From the NCBI GenBank assembly GCA_019119145.1, contig DWXR01000145.1:1-15627 (forward strand): a stretch of 15,627 nt of DNA, written 5' to 3'. The translations under genes and the position numbers were made by a program. The notes under the pieces are model-generated. The model did not search any database. It was not told where the DNA came from and worked only from the letters and a program-made list of their open reading frames with translations. Numbering within the stretch: position 1 is the stretch's first letter; every line of letters begins with the position of its first letter. Source of the stretch: Hominenteromicrobium gallistercoris (lineage in GTDB: Bacteria; Bacillota; Clostridia; Oscillospirales; Acutalibacteraceae). This document shows, in pieces, positions 1 through 7,331 of this stretch.

Positions 1-525
1 CTGCACATCCACGGCGCCGTCATGCAGGAGAGCGAATCTTTGCTGTACGCCGGCTATCAGGATCTGAACCTGACGCGCATCTTCATGGCCAGCATATTCA
101 TCGGCGCGGCCGGCGCGATGATCGACCTCTCGGTGGACATCACGAGCGGCATCTGCGAGGTCGTGCGCAAAAAGCCCGGCATCCGGCCGTGGGAAGCCGT
201 GGGCAGCGGCATCCGCATCGGCCAGGCCGCGATGGGCACGATGACCACCACGCTGCTGCTCGCCTACTCCGGCGGCTATCTGGCGCAGCTGATGGTGTTT
301 ATGGCGCAGGGCACGCCGCTGGTCAACATCTTCAACTACAAGTATGTGGCGAGCGAGCTTTTGCAGACGCTGGTCGGCTGCTTCGGCCTCGTCACGGTCG
401 CGCCCTTTACCGCGATTGCAGCCGGCTTCCTGCTGACCCGCCCCGGCGCCGTCTCGCCGCAGGCGGAGGACGCTTCCGGCGAACGCGCCGCACGCTTCCC
501 CCTGTTCCGCAAACTTCTGAAATAA
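1..525 (+). CDS. YibE/F family membrane protein, C-terminal part (5' end outside window)
   Basis: The reading frame is open from base 1 and ends with TAA at 523-525, giving 174 residues of a longer protein. The ATG at 22 is internal, because family-like sequence (LHIHGAV) continues in frame before it. The segment has several hydrophobic helices and the conserved stretch ASIFIGAAGAMIDLSVDI, followed by GQAAMGTMTTTLLLAYSGG, both typical of the YibE/F-like family (PF07907). YibE/F proteins are multi-pass inner-membrane proteins of unsettled function, sometimes linked to transport. The tail after the last helix is short and polar (SPQAEDASGERAARF...). The gene converges on the next one and both end at a shared terminator. 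Family assignment is fairly secure; no substrate can be read from this fragment. Confidence 0.85.
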   Translation: MHIHGAVMQESESLLYAGYQDLNLTRIFMASIFIGAAGAMIDLSVDITSGICEVVRKKPGIRPWEAVGSGIRIGQAAMGTMTTTLLLAYSGGYLAQLMVFMAQGTPLVNIFNYKYVASELLQTLVGCFGLVTVAPFTAIAAGFLLTRPGAVSPQAEDASGERAARFPLFRKLLK

Positions 526-530
526 AGAAA

Positions 531-582
531 CGCCCCGTTTGCCGGGCAGCGCATGGCTGTTCCGCAAACGGGGCGATTTTTT
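531..582. terminator. Bidirectional rho-independent terminator between convergent genes
   Basis: A perfect 12-bp stem (CGCCCCGTTTGC at 531-542 with its complement at 564-575) closes a 21-nt loop. It is followed on the plus strand by TTTTTT (577-582). On the minus strand it is followed by an A/T-rich run, the complement of AAATAAAGAAA just before 531. It lies between the stop codons of the YibE/F gene and the UPF0104 gene and probably ends both transcripts. Confidence 0.88.
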
Positions 583-589
583 ATAGGGT

Positions 590-1630
590 TCAGTTGTTTC
601 CCGCACGCGCGCGGCGGCGACGGCCGTAGACGATCTGGTCGATCACGACGAGCAGCGCGCCGAGAATCACGATGATGTAGTAGGTGAAGAAACGCCAGAC
701 GAGCACGGCGGTGTACAGGATTTCTCCGGAGGAGAAATAGGACGTAAAGAACATCGAGAAGCCGAGCTCCTGCGCGCCGGAGGCGCCGGGCAGCGGCACG
801 AAGCAGACCGAGGCCTGCAGCATCGTCTGCATGCACAGCAGTTCGAGGTACGGCAGGTCGTAGGAGAACGCGCGGAAAACGACGTACAGCACGCTCATCT
901 GCAGGATGACCTGCGGGATCGAAAGCAGCACGGCGTAGACGAAGTACCGCTTCTTGCGCTTGAATTTCTCGGTATAGGCGGCGAAATCCGCCTCAAAGCC
1001 GCGCACCTTTTCGATGTACGTCTCGCGCCTGCGCAGGAACCGGCACTTGCCGAGGAGCCAGACGACGGCGTTTGCCAGCGCGTGCAGCACCGGCGCGCAG
1101 AACAGCAGCGGGATCGCGATGATCCAGAGCCCGTTGATCGCGATGCCGACGATGACGATCGGAATCAGCTGCGGGCTCTGCGCCTGCAGCTGCGGATACA
1201 TATAGAGGAGCGACGCGATCGTGCAGAGCACAAAGGCAAGCTGGTAGGCGAAGAATTTGACGAACAGCACCGCCGTCGAGTTGCCCGCATTGACCTTGCT
1301 GCGCAGCAGGTACGCCACCTGCATCGGCTGCCCGCCGGTCGAGCTCGGGGTGATGTAGGAATAGTAAAGGCCGATGAGGCCGATCTTGAAGGTTGTCCAG
1401 AAGCTGACACGCTCGCCCTGACACCGGAGCAGCATGCGGCTGATCTCCCCCTCCATGACGAGGAACACGCCGGTCATCAGCACCGCCAGCGCGACAAAGC
1501 CAAGGGAAAGCCCGGCGAGCACCGACACCATGCCGTAGAATTCCCGGTTGACAAGGCCGAACACCAGCAGGATCACCACGGTCAGGAGCACGTACAGCAG
1601 TCCCCAGGGAATCTTCTTTTTTTCTTGCAT
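590..1630 (-). CDS. Lysylphosphatidylglycerol synthase TM-region / UPF0104 flippase-like membrane protein
   Basis: This is a 346-residue multi-pass membrane protein of the family shared with the N-terminal membrane half of MprF (PF03706, UPF0104/YbhN). Signature segments are SYITPSSTGGQP (about residues 91-102) and PLPGASGAQELGF (about 279-291), set among 7-8 hydrophobic helices, with an Arg-rich C-terminus (GRRRRARAGNN). No MprF-type soluble aminoacyl-transfer domain is present, so it is a stand-alone membrane domain. It is more likely a lipid or glycolipid flippase-like protein than a lysyl-PG synthase; that is inference from the family. The start at 1630 is set by AAAGGAG seven bases before ATG. 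The frame continues upstream to 1756, but the extra 42 codons overlap the promoter and are not family-like. The gene has its own promoter and ends at the shared terminator at 531-582. Confidence 0.87.
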   Translation of the reverse strand: MQEKKKIPWGLLYVLLTVVILLVFGLVNREFYGMVSVLAGLSLGFVALAVLMTGVFLVMEGEISRMLLRCQGERVSFWTTFKIGLIGLYYSYITPSSTGGQPMQVAYLLRSKVNAGNSTAVLFVKFFAYQLAFVLCTIASLLYMYPQLQAQSPQLIPIVIVGIAINGLWIIAIPLLFCAPVLHALANAVVWLLGKCRFLRRRETYIEKVRGFEADFAAYTEKFKRKKRYFVYAVLLSIPQVILQMSVLYVVFRAFSYDLPYLELLCMQTMLQASVCFVPLPGASGAQELGFSMFFTSYFSSGEILYTAVLVWRFFTYYIIVILGALLVVIDQIVYGRRRRARAGNN

Positions 1631-1665
1631 AGGAATCTCCTTTAATACAGTTTGACACGGTATGT

Positions 1666-1695
1666 AGTATACCATATGCGGCGCCCGTCTGGCAA
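1666..1695 (-). promoter_or_regulatory. Promoter of the UPF0104-family gene
   Basis: On the minus strand TTGCCA (1690-1695), an 18-base spacer and TATACT (1666-1671) form a sigma-A-like promoter. The -10 is preceded by TGG, an extended -10. The predicted start of transcription is near 1659, about 30 bases before the ATG, leaving a short leader that holds the AAAGGAG site. Confidence 0.6.
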
Positions 1696-1714
1696 GCCGA
1701 GCGCCGGGAAATTC

Positions 1715-1764
1715 ATAAAGATGAAAGAAACGGCGCGCTTCCTCCGCAGAAAGCACGCCGTTTC
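1715..1764 (-). terminator. Terminator downstream of the GH13 glucosidase gene
   Basis: A 12-bp stem joins 1727-1738 and 1753-1764 around a 14-nt loop, about 20 bases after the glucosidase stop codon. Read on the minus strand the one irregular pair is a U-G wobble. On the plus strand it would be a C-A mismatch, so the structure fits minus-strand transcripts. The minus-strand 3' flank is TTTCATCTTTATG, a broken U-tract, so efficiency may be moderate. Confidence 0.65.
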
Positions 1765-1780
1765 CCCCTTATTTTCACAC

Positions 1781-3589
1781 TTAACGCAGCCGGTATATAT
1801 TCGCCTCAAACGGGCGCAGCATTTCTGCCGGCGCGCCGTAATTGCCAAGCAAGTGTTCCCCCTCCGGCTGTACCGGACGTACGGCCGTTTCAGCAGAAAG
1901 ATTGAATTCCACAAAGAAGCGGCCATCCGCATCCTCGCGGATATAGCCGAGGAAATTCTCTTTCTCTTCGCAGACCGGTTCAAAACCACCATATACGAGC
2001 GTTTTATATTTCTTGCGCAGCGCAATTGCCGCACGGTAGAAATTCAAGATCGACGACGGGTCCTGCGCCTCATCCTCCGCGTTGACGACATCGAAGTTGT
2101 CGTTCAGGCGCAGCCACGGCGTGCCTGTGGTGAAGCCGGCATTTTTCCCGGCAGTCCACTGCATCGGCGCGCGGGTCTGGTCGCGCGTGCCGGGCGCCAC
2201 ATAGGCGAACGCCTCTGCCTCACTCTTTCCCTCTGCCATCAGCTTTTTGTACAAGTTGATCGCCTCAACGTCGCGGAACTCCGAAGCATCGTTGAACCGG
2301 ACAAAGCGCATGCCGAGCTCCTGCCCCTCGTAAACAAAGGTCGTGCCGCAGAGCGTCATCTCCAGAAGCGCAATGAGCTTCGCCGCAGGGTCGATTTCTT
2401 CCGGCTTTCGCGTGATCTTCGAAACAAACCGCGGCTGATCGTGGTTTTCAAAGACAATCGTCAGCCAGTTATCCGCGTCCTGAACCTGCTGCGTTTTCAG
2501 CACAAACGCTTTCAGAAAATTCAGATCGTAGCGGTACGTACTGTATTTGTTATGCCCCGGTGTGTCAAAATGGCTGAAGCAAAAGGTTGTATTCAGCTCC
2601 CGGCGGCTCGCAAGCGTCATGCTCACCTGTGTTTCGGCGCCGAGCCCACAGCCCTCGCCAACCGTATAACTGTCGTGTCTGGAAAACACACGCTCGTTCA
2701 TTTCCCGCAGATATTCGTGCAGATGCGGCCCATACACGTACTGTTCAATTCCAGTGATGGGGCTTTTCTCCCCGTCCGGCAAACCGTCAAACTTCGAAAT
2801 CAGGTTAATAACATCCAGCCTGAACCCATCGACGCCCTTGTCCATCCACCAATTGAGCATATCATAGATTTCTTCGCGCAGCGCCGGGTTTTCCCAGTTG
2901 AGGTCCATCTGCTTGCGGCTAAACAGGTGCAGCGCCCATTCGCCGACCTCAGGGTAGTAATTCCATGCCGGCTCCGAAAAGAAGGACTCCCAGTTGTTCG
3001 GCGGGACGCCTTCTCCCTTTCCCTTACGCCAGATATAATAATCCTTGTATTTGGAACCAGGATCCCGGAGCGCCGCCTGGAACCACGGGTGTTCATCCGA
3101 TGTATGGTTGAGCACCATATCCATGATCAGGCGCATGCCGCGCGCATGGATTTCCGAAAGCAGATGGTCAAAGTCCTCCATGGTGCCGTAATCCGCATGG
3201 ATCTTTCTATAATCCCGGATATCGTAACCGTTGTCATCGTTCGGGGAATCATAAATCGGGCTAAGCCACACGATGTCCACGCCGAGTGCCTTAAGGTAGT
3301 CGAGCTTTGAGCATATACCGTTAAGATCGCCGATACCATCGCCGTTCGAGTCGCAGAAGCTCATCGGATAAATCTGGTAAGCTACAGCCTCTTTCCACCA
3401 TTTACGCGCATACTCCCCTTTGACCGGTTCATGCAGCGGCAGTGCGGTCGTCTCTACACGCTTCCAAAACGGCTCCAGCGCCTCAATTTCTTCCGGCGTG
3501 AAATCTGCCGCCGGCTTCAGTTTCCCCATCATACGCAGCTGCTCCTGCGCAAACGGCTGCCGCAGAAGCGCCTCAATGTTTGTTCTCAC
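1781..3589 (-). CDS. GH13 alpha-glucosidase, oligo-1,6-glucosidase type
   Basis: This 602-residue, probably cytoplasmic glycoside hydrolase releases glucose from the non-reducing ends of short alpha-glucans. It shows the GH13 set in order: EAVAYQIYPMSFCDSNGDG at about 68-86, VLNHTS (His162), GFRLDV with nucleophile Asp259, VGEG with acid/base Glu312, and ENHDQPR with stabiliser Asp384. A beta-rich C-terminal domain follows. The residue after the nucleophile is Val260; in subfamily 31 enzymes Val there goes with alpha-1,6 cleavage and Thr with alpha-1,4, so isomaltose-type substrates are inferred. There is no signal peptide. The start is GTG, with GGAG seven bases upstream. An in-frame ATG at 3532 (residue 20) also has AGGAG before it. 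About 62 residues precede the usual family start (WWKEAVAYQ), an unusual extension. Base composition is visibly less GC-rich than its neighbours. It stands alone between its own promoter and terminator, with no sugar transporter beside it. Confidence 0.93.
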   Translation of the reverse strand: MRTNIEALLRQPFAQEQLRMMGKLKPAADFTPEEIEALEPFWKRVETTALPLHEPVKGEYARKWWKEAVAYQIYPMSFCDSNGDGIGDLNGICSKLDYLKALGVDIVWLSPIYDSPNDDNGYDIRDYRKIHADYGTMEDFDHLLSEIHARGMRLIMDMVLNHTSDEHPWFQAALRDPGSKYKDYYIWRKGKGEGVPPNNWESFFSEPAWNYYPEVGEWALHLFSRKQMDLNWENPALREEIYDMLNWWMDKGVDGFRLDVINLISKFDGLPDGEKSPITGIEQYVYGPHLHEYLREMNERVFSRHDSYTVGEGCGLGAETQVSMTLASRRELNTTFCFSHFDTPGHNKYSTYRYDLNFLKAFVLKTQQVQDADNWLTIVFENHDQPRFVSKITRKPEEIDPAAKLIALLEMTLCGTTFVYEGQELGMRFVRFNDASEFRDVEAINLYKKLMAEGKSEAEAFAYVAPGTRDQTRAPMQWTAGKNAGFTTGTPWLRLNDNFDVVNAEDEAQDPSSILNFYRAAIALRKKYKTLVYGGFEPVCEEKENFLGYIREDADGRFFVEFNLSAETAVRPVQPEGEHLLGNYGAPAEMLRPFEANIYRLR

Positions 3590-3708
3590 ACCCTGTCTCC
3601 ATCCTTTCTCTCCGGTCTCCGAAATCCTGCAGCAGGCATATGCGACAGAACGCCCGTGCCCCCTGTTTCTTTAGCGGCGCCCGGTGTTTTTAACTGTTCT
3701 ACATATTT

Positions 3709-3737
3709 AATATACCATAAAACAGCCGGGCATTCAA
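3709..3737 (-). promoter_or_regulatory. Promoter of the GH13 glucosidase gene
   Basis: On the minus strand TTGAAT (3732-3737), a 17-base spacer and TATATT (3709-3714) match a sigma-A promoter, again with TGG just before the -10. The leader to the GTG start is about 110 bases. I see no clear operator or catabolite-repression site overlapping it. The 199 bases between the glucosidase and coaX hold nothing else convincing. Confidence 0.6.
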
Positions 3738-3788
3738 TAGTTCCGCGTGCAGCAAAAGGTAAGTCCGGCATTTTACCGCCCCGCCGGC

Positions 3789-4559
3789 TCACGCCGCGCC
3801 GTACCGGTCCCAAATCAGCTTGAGGCCGTCGAGCAGCAGCGTATCGCTGAGGCGGACCTCCCTGCGGCAGTGCGCGACGACCATGCCGGCCAGCCCGCCG
3901 GTCGCGATCACCGAACATTTTGCGCCGAGCTCCTCCTCGATGCGGTCGCACAGGCCGTCGAGCATGCAGGCCGTGCCGAAGATCATGCCGGACTGGATGC
4001 ACTCCATCGTGTTGCGGCCGAGCACGTACGGCGGCGCCTGCAGCCCCACGGCGGAAAGCTGCGCCGCACGGCTCGTCAGCGCGTCGAGCGACGTGCCGAC
4101 GCCCGGGATGATGACGACGCCGCAGACCTCGCCCTCGGCGTTCAAACCGGTCAGCGTCGTGGCCGTGCCCATATCGATCACGATGCACGGGCCGTCGCAG
4201 AGCGCCTTCGCTGCGACCGCGCCGACGATCAGGTCCGCGCCGAGCGTATTGGGCATGTCCCGGCGCACCTTGAGGTCCGGCACCGTCTCCGTGCTGACGA
4301 TGAGCGGCTCCACGTTGCGCACGCGCCGTACCGCCCGCGTGAGCGGCGCCGTCAGCCCCGGCACGACCGAGCTCATGATCACGCCCGTGATCTCCTCCGG
4401 CTCCACGCCGTACAGCTTCAGGATCGCGAGCAGGTCCGCCGCATACTGGTCCTCCATGCGGGGCGGGTTCGTCGCCATGCGCGAGACGAAGCACAGCGTA
4501 TCGCCCGCATACACCCCAAGCGTGATATTCGTGTTTCCGACGTCCAAAGTAAGCAGCAT
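3789..4559 (-). CDS. coaX: Type III pantothenate kinase
   Basis: The product (256 residues, the normal family length) phosphorylates pantothenate to 4'-phosphopantothenate, the first committed step of coenzyme A synthesis. It belongs to the ASKHA-fold CoaX type, not the CoaA type. Visible motifs are DVGNTN at 6-11 (phosphate binding, Asp6), NTLGADLIVGAVAA at about 104-117, DMGTATT at 129-135 and GGLA at 221-224. The start ATG at 4559 has a strong GGAGG seven bases upstream. The frame stays open far upstream, but that part is only the off-frame shadow of spmB. The gene has its own extended -10 promoter just upstream, so it need not depend on spmAB transcription. No clear terminator follows it; only a weak 5-bp GCCGG hairpin is seen after the stop. 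Confidence 0.95.
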   Translation of the reverse strand: MLLTLDVGNTNITLGVYAGDTLCFVSRMATNPPRMEDQYAADLLAILKLYGVEPEEITGVIMSSVVPGLTAPLTRAVRRVRNVEPLIVSTETVPDLKVRRDMPNTLGADLIVGAVAAKALCDGPCIVIDMGTATTLTGLNAEGEVCGVVIIPGVGTSLDALTSRAAQLSAVGLQAPPYVLGRNTMECIQSGMIFGTACMLDGLCDRIEEELGAKCSVIATGGLAGMVVAHCRREVRLSDTLLLDGLKLIWDRYGAA

Positions 4560-4590
4560 ACCATTTCCTCCGCTCTGTTTTGATGGAACA

Positions 4591-4599
4591 AGTATACCA
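4591..4599 (-). promoter_or_regulatory. Extended -10 promoter element upstream of coaX
   Basis: On the minus strand TGGTATACT gives an extended -10 (TGn-TATACT), about 30 bases before the coaX ATG. It lies between the spmB stop and coaX. No good -35 is seen at the usual distance, as expected for an extended -10 promoter. The same core recurs before the UPF0104 gene. Confidence 0.5.
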
Positions 4600-4627
4600 C
4601 GTTTTTCCGCCCGCGTACAGGAAAAAA

Positions 4628-5146
4628 TCAGCCGAACAGCCGGATGGAGACGACCGAGAGCACCACCGCCATGCAGTCGCCGCAGAGCGCCGCCGGGATC
4701 GTGTACCGCGTCGAGCGCAGGCCGCGGCCGCCGAAATAGACCGCCGCCGCGTAAAACGTCGTCTCCGTCGAGGAGGCGAGGATCGCCGCGAGCCGCGCCG
4801 TTTCGCTGTCCGCGCCGAAGCGGCTGTAGAGCGACGTGACGTAGGAGACCGAGCCGCTGCCGGAAAACGGGCGCAGCAGCGCGAGCGGGACAATCTCCGG
4901 ATCGAGACCGATCCACTCGGTCAGCGGCCGCAGCGCGCCGGTCAGCAGCTCCAGCACGCCCGAAGCGCGCAGCATCGAGATCGCCGCGATCAGGCCCACC
5001 AGCGTCGGCAGCAGCTTCACAGCGGTTTTCAGCCCCTGCGCCGCGCCCTCGATGAAGAGGTCGAACACCGGCAGCCCCTTGATGTACCCGACGGCGACGA
5101 TCCCCGCGATTACCACGCAGACCGCCGCCGCGCCGATTTGTGCCAT
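4628..5146 (-). CDS. spmB: Spore maturation protein B
   Basis: This 172-residue membrane protein of the nucleoside-recognition (Gate) domain family is needed, together with SpmA, for spore-core dehydration and heat resistance in Bacillus. Diagnostic sequence is LLRPFSGSGSVSYVTSLYSR (about residues 89-108), then SSTETTFYAAAVYFGGRGLR, close to the conserved SpmB segment with its S-T-x-TTFY core. Four to five hydrophobic helices are apparent. The ATG at 5146 follows GGAGG by nine bases. It lies 47 bases after spmA, but a terminator-like hairpin sits in that gap, so part of the spmA transcript may stop before it. Together with spmA it is the best evidence that the host forms endospores. Confidence 0.92.
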   Translation of the reverse strand: MAQIGAAAVCVVIAGIVAVGYIKGLPVFDLFIEGAAQGLKTAVKLLPTLVGLIAAISMLRASGVLELLTGALRPLTEWIGLDPEIVPLALLRPFSGSGSVSYVTSLYSRFGADSETARLAAILASSTETTFYAAAVYFGGRGLRSTRYTIPAALCGDCMAVVLSVVSIRLFG

Positions 5147-5164
5147 AGCCCCGCCCCTCCATAC

Positions 5165-5189
5165 AAAAAGCCGGCCCTCGCCGGCCTTT
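5165..5189 (-). terminator. Terminator-like hairpin between spmA and spmB
   Basis: On the minus strand GCCGGC, loop GAGG, GCCGGC form a 6-bp GC stem. It extends by one G-U and three A-U pairs and runs into TTTTT (complement of 5165-5169). It starts a few bases after the spmA stop codon and leaves about 18 bases before the spmB start. It has the form of an intrinsic terminator inside an otherwise standard two-gene operon, and could lower spmB expression or mark the 3' end of a short spmA mRNA. Confidence 0.6.
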
Positions 5190-5193
5190 CCTG

Positions 5194-5772
5194 TTATGCT
5201 TTTTGCAGCCGTTCAAACAGTTTGCAGACGAAAATGCAGGTCAAAAGGCTGCCGATCGAAACGAACCAGATGTGCACCATGATGTCGTACGGATTGGCGC
5301 TGCCGTACGCGGCGCGCAGCGTGACGACCGAGGACGGGATCAGCTGGAACGCCGCCGTGTTCATCACGACGAACAGCACCATGCCGCGCGTCGGCGTGTC
5401 GCCGCCCGAAATCCGCTGCATCTCGTCCATTGCGGCGAGGCCGAGCGGCGTTGCCGCGTTCCCCATGCCGAGCATGTTCGCCGCGATGTTCATCGAGATC
5501 TTCTCGCCGACCGCCGTATGCGCGGCGTATTCCGGGAACAGACGGCGGATCAGCGGGGAAAGGATGCGCGAGACCTTTTCCGTGAGCCCCGCGTGCGACG
5601 CGATGTTCATCAGCCCGAGCCACAGGCACATCGCGCCCATCAGCAGCAGCGCGGTTTCCACGGCACTCTGCGCGCCGTCCGCCGCGGCCTTCGAAAGCGC
5701 GGTCAGGTTCCCCGTCGCCGCCGCGCCGAAAACGGCCAGAAGGATGAGAACCGCCCAGATGGAATTCAGCAT
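5194..5772 (-). CDS. spmA: Spore maturation protein A
   Basis: This 192-residue integral membrane protein is the partner of SpmB in spore maturation (core dehydration). The motif NMLGMGNAATPLGLAAMDEM (about 99-118) is characteristic of SpmA, and length matches the family. Hydrophobic helices are at about 4-20, 38-58, 130-150 and 168-186. The start at 5772 (MLNSIWAVL) has GCGGAG seven bases before it. The frame reaches 5844 through 24 extra basic codons, which are not SpmA-like and are probably untranslated. I could not find a convincing sporulation-sigma promoter in the 158 bases between it and divergent pepV. Confidence 0.93.
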   Translation of the reverse strand: MLNSIWAVLILLAVFGAAATGNLTALSKAAADGAQSAVETALLLMGAMCLWLGLMNIASHAGLTEKVSRILSPLIRRLFPEYAAHTAVGEKISMNIAANMLGMGNAATPLGLAAMDEMQRISGGDTPTRGMVLFVVMNTAAFQLIPSSVVTLRAAYGSANPYDIMVHIWFVSIGSLLTCIFVCKLFERLQKA

Positions 5773-5869
5773 ACCGATGCTCCGCCTGCCTTTTCTCCGG
5801 GATTTCCGGCAAAAACACGCCGTTGTGCGGACCATGCTGCGCACGCGCGCTGTTTTTTCGCACTTTGCA

Positions 5870-5898
5870 TTGATTTTGCCGCCCGGATGGATTATGAT
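5870..5898 (+). promoter_or_regulatory. Promoter of the pepV operon
   Basis: TTGATT (5870-5875), a 17-base spacer and TATGAT (5893-5898) form a sigma-A-like promoter on the plus strand. The expected start of transcription is near 5905, about 25 bases before the pepV ATG. The leader holds AAAGGAAG. Confidence 0.65.
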
Positions 5899-5930
5899 AG
5901 ATATATATCCAATCGGAAAGGAAGTTATGT

Positions 5931-7298
5931 ATGTTTGGAGAGAAGATTCTCGATTACTGGGACGATATACTGCGCGACCTGAAGGAGATCATCGCGGTGC
6001 CCTCCGTCGCGGTGCCGCAGGCGGGGCCGTACCCGTTCGGCAAGGATGCCGCGGCCGCCATCGACAAGGCGATGGAGCTCTGCGCGCGCTATGATTTGAC
6101 CGCGAAAAACTGCGACTACTACGCGATGCACGCCGAGATCGGCGAGGGCGAGGAAAACGCCGTCGTCATGGCGCACCTCGACGTCGTGCCGGCCGGCGAG
6201 GGCTGGGAAAGCGATCCGTTCACCATGACGATCCGCGACGGCTTTGCCTACGGCCGCGGCGTGTCCGACAACAAGGGTCCGGCAATCGTCGCGCTGCACT
6301 GCCTGCGCGCCCTGCGCGACGCGGGCGTCGTCGGCAAGCGCAAGCTGCGCGTCGTGCTCGGCTCGGCCGAGGAGATCGGCATGGAGGACATGGGCTATTA
6401 CTTCGCGCGGGAGCAGAAGCCGACGATGGGCTTCACGCCCGACGCTTCCTACGGCCTGTGCCACTGCGAAAAGGGCCTGTTCCGCTTCGCGGTGACCGGA
6501 CCGGTCGGCGATAGGATCCGCAGCTTCCGGGCGGGCACGGTTGTCAACGCCGTCCCGTACAAGGCGGAGGCGGACATCCTCTGCGACGACACGGAATACA
6601 GCCGCCTCGCCGATGCGGCAGCCGCCGGCGAAATCCGGTTTGACCTCGCGCGCACGGCGGACGGCGCGCACATCACGGCGCACGGCGTGGCTTCGCACGC
6701 TTCGTGGCCGGAAAACGGCGTCAATGCCGCCGCGCACCTGATCCGCCTGCTCGTCTCCGTCTTCGGCGCGGAATGCGGCGCGCTCCTCTGCTTTGCGGAT
6801 GAGAAGATCGGCCTGACCTGGGACGGCTCGAAGATCGGCGTGCAGATGGCCGACGAGCCGAGCGGCGCGCTGACCTTCAACCTCGGCCTTGTCTCCGCCG
6901 AAAACGGCGAAGGCCGCCTCGACGTCGACATCCGCTACCCGGCGCTCAAGAAGGGCGCGGACATCGACGCGATCCTGCGCGGCGCCGTCGAGGGCGCGGG
7001 CCTCACCTATTTGCTCCTCTCCGACGAGCCGCCGCTCTACCTGCCGAAGGACGGCCCGCTCGTGCAGCTGCTTTCGGGCGCCTATGAGGACATGACCGGC
7101 GAAAAGTGCGAGATCTTCTCGATGGGCGGCGGCACCTACGCGCGCCAGATGGGCGGCAACGGCGTCGCGTTCGGCGCTTCGTTCAACGAGGACGAGAGCA
7201 ACGCGCACAACTGCAACGAATGCCTGAACCTCGAGCACTACAAGAAGCACGCGCAGATCTGCCTGGAGGCCATGTACCGCATGTTCACCGCGGACTGA
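5931..7298 (+). CDS. pepV: M20-family dipeptidase, PepV/Sapep type
   Basis: This is a 455-residue cytoplasmic zinc peptidase that cleaves dipeptides and some tripeptides. The di-metal site of PepV can be followed: His82 in MAHLDVVP (with Asp84), bridging Asp113 in GRGVSDNKGP, general base Glu147 and ligand Glu148 in GSAEEIG, Asp171 in FTPDAS, and the C-terminal His426 in SNAHNCNE. The Glu148-to-Asp171 spacing agrees with the PepV pattern. HGVASHASWPENG lies in the inserted lid/dimer domain that distinguishes PepV from other M20 enzymes. The start ATG follows AAAGGAAG; an overlapping ATG four bases upstream is out of frame. It is first in a two-gene operon, 33 bases before the HD-domain gene. 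The exact substrate preference is unknown; the gene name rests on overall similarity. Confidence 0.9.
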   Translation: MFGEKILDYWDDILRDLKEIIAVPSVAVPQAGPYPFGKDAAAAIDKAMELCARYDLTAKNCDYYAMHAEIGEGEENAVVMAHLDVVPAGEGWESDPFTMTIRDGFAYGRGVSDNKGPAIVALHCLRALRDAGVVGKRKLRVVLGSAEEIGMEDMGYYFAREQKPTMGFTPDASYGLCHCEKGLFRFAVTGPVGDRIRSFRAGTVVNAVPYKAEADILCDDTEYSRLADAAAAGEIRFDLARTADGAHITAHGVASHASWPENGVNAAAHLIRLLVSVFGAECGALLCFADEKIGLTWDGSKIGVQMADEPSGALTFNLGLVSAENGEGRLDVDIRYPALKKGADIDAILRGAVEGAGLTYLLLSDEPPLYLPKDGPLVQLLSGAYEDMTGEKCEIFSMGGGTYARQMGGNGVAFGASFNEDESNAHNCNECLNLEHYKKHAQICLEAMYRMFTAD

Positions 7299-7331
7299 TT
7301 TTCCCTCCGGAACACAGAAATGGAGATTGCT

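Noticed and set aside
1653..1658. Plus-strand TTGACA upstream of the glucosidase region
   Set aside because: No -10 hexamer stands at a suitable distance and no plus-strand gene follows. The nearby TATACT reads on the minus strand.
2501..2514. Possible catabolite-repression (cre-like) site TGAAAGCGTTTGTG on the minus strand
   Set aside because: It lies deep inside the glucosidase coding region, fails three consensus positions in the right half, and is far from the promoter.
1652..3310. 552-codon plus-strand frame opposite the glucosidase
   Set aside because: It is antisense to an intact GH13 gene, with no ribosome binding site and no recognisable domain.
4560..5216. Upstream in-frame extension of coaX to 475 residues
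   Set aside because: The extra sequence is an off-frame reading of spmB. A GGAGG site and an extended -10 promoter sit immediately before the 4559 start, and the resulting length is canonical.
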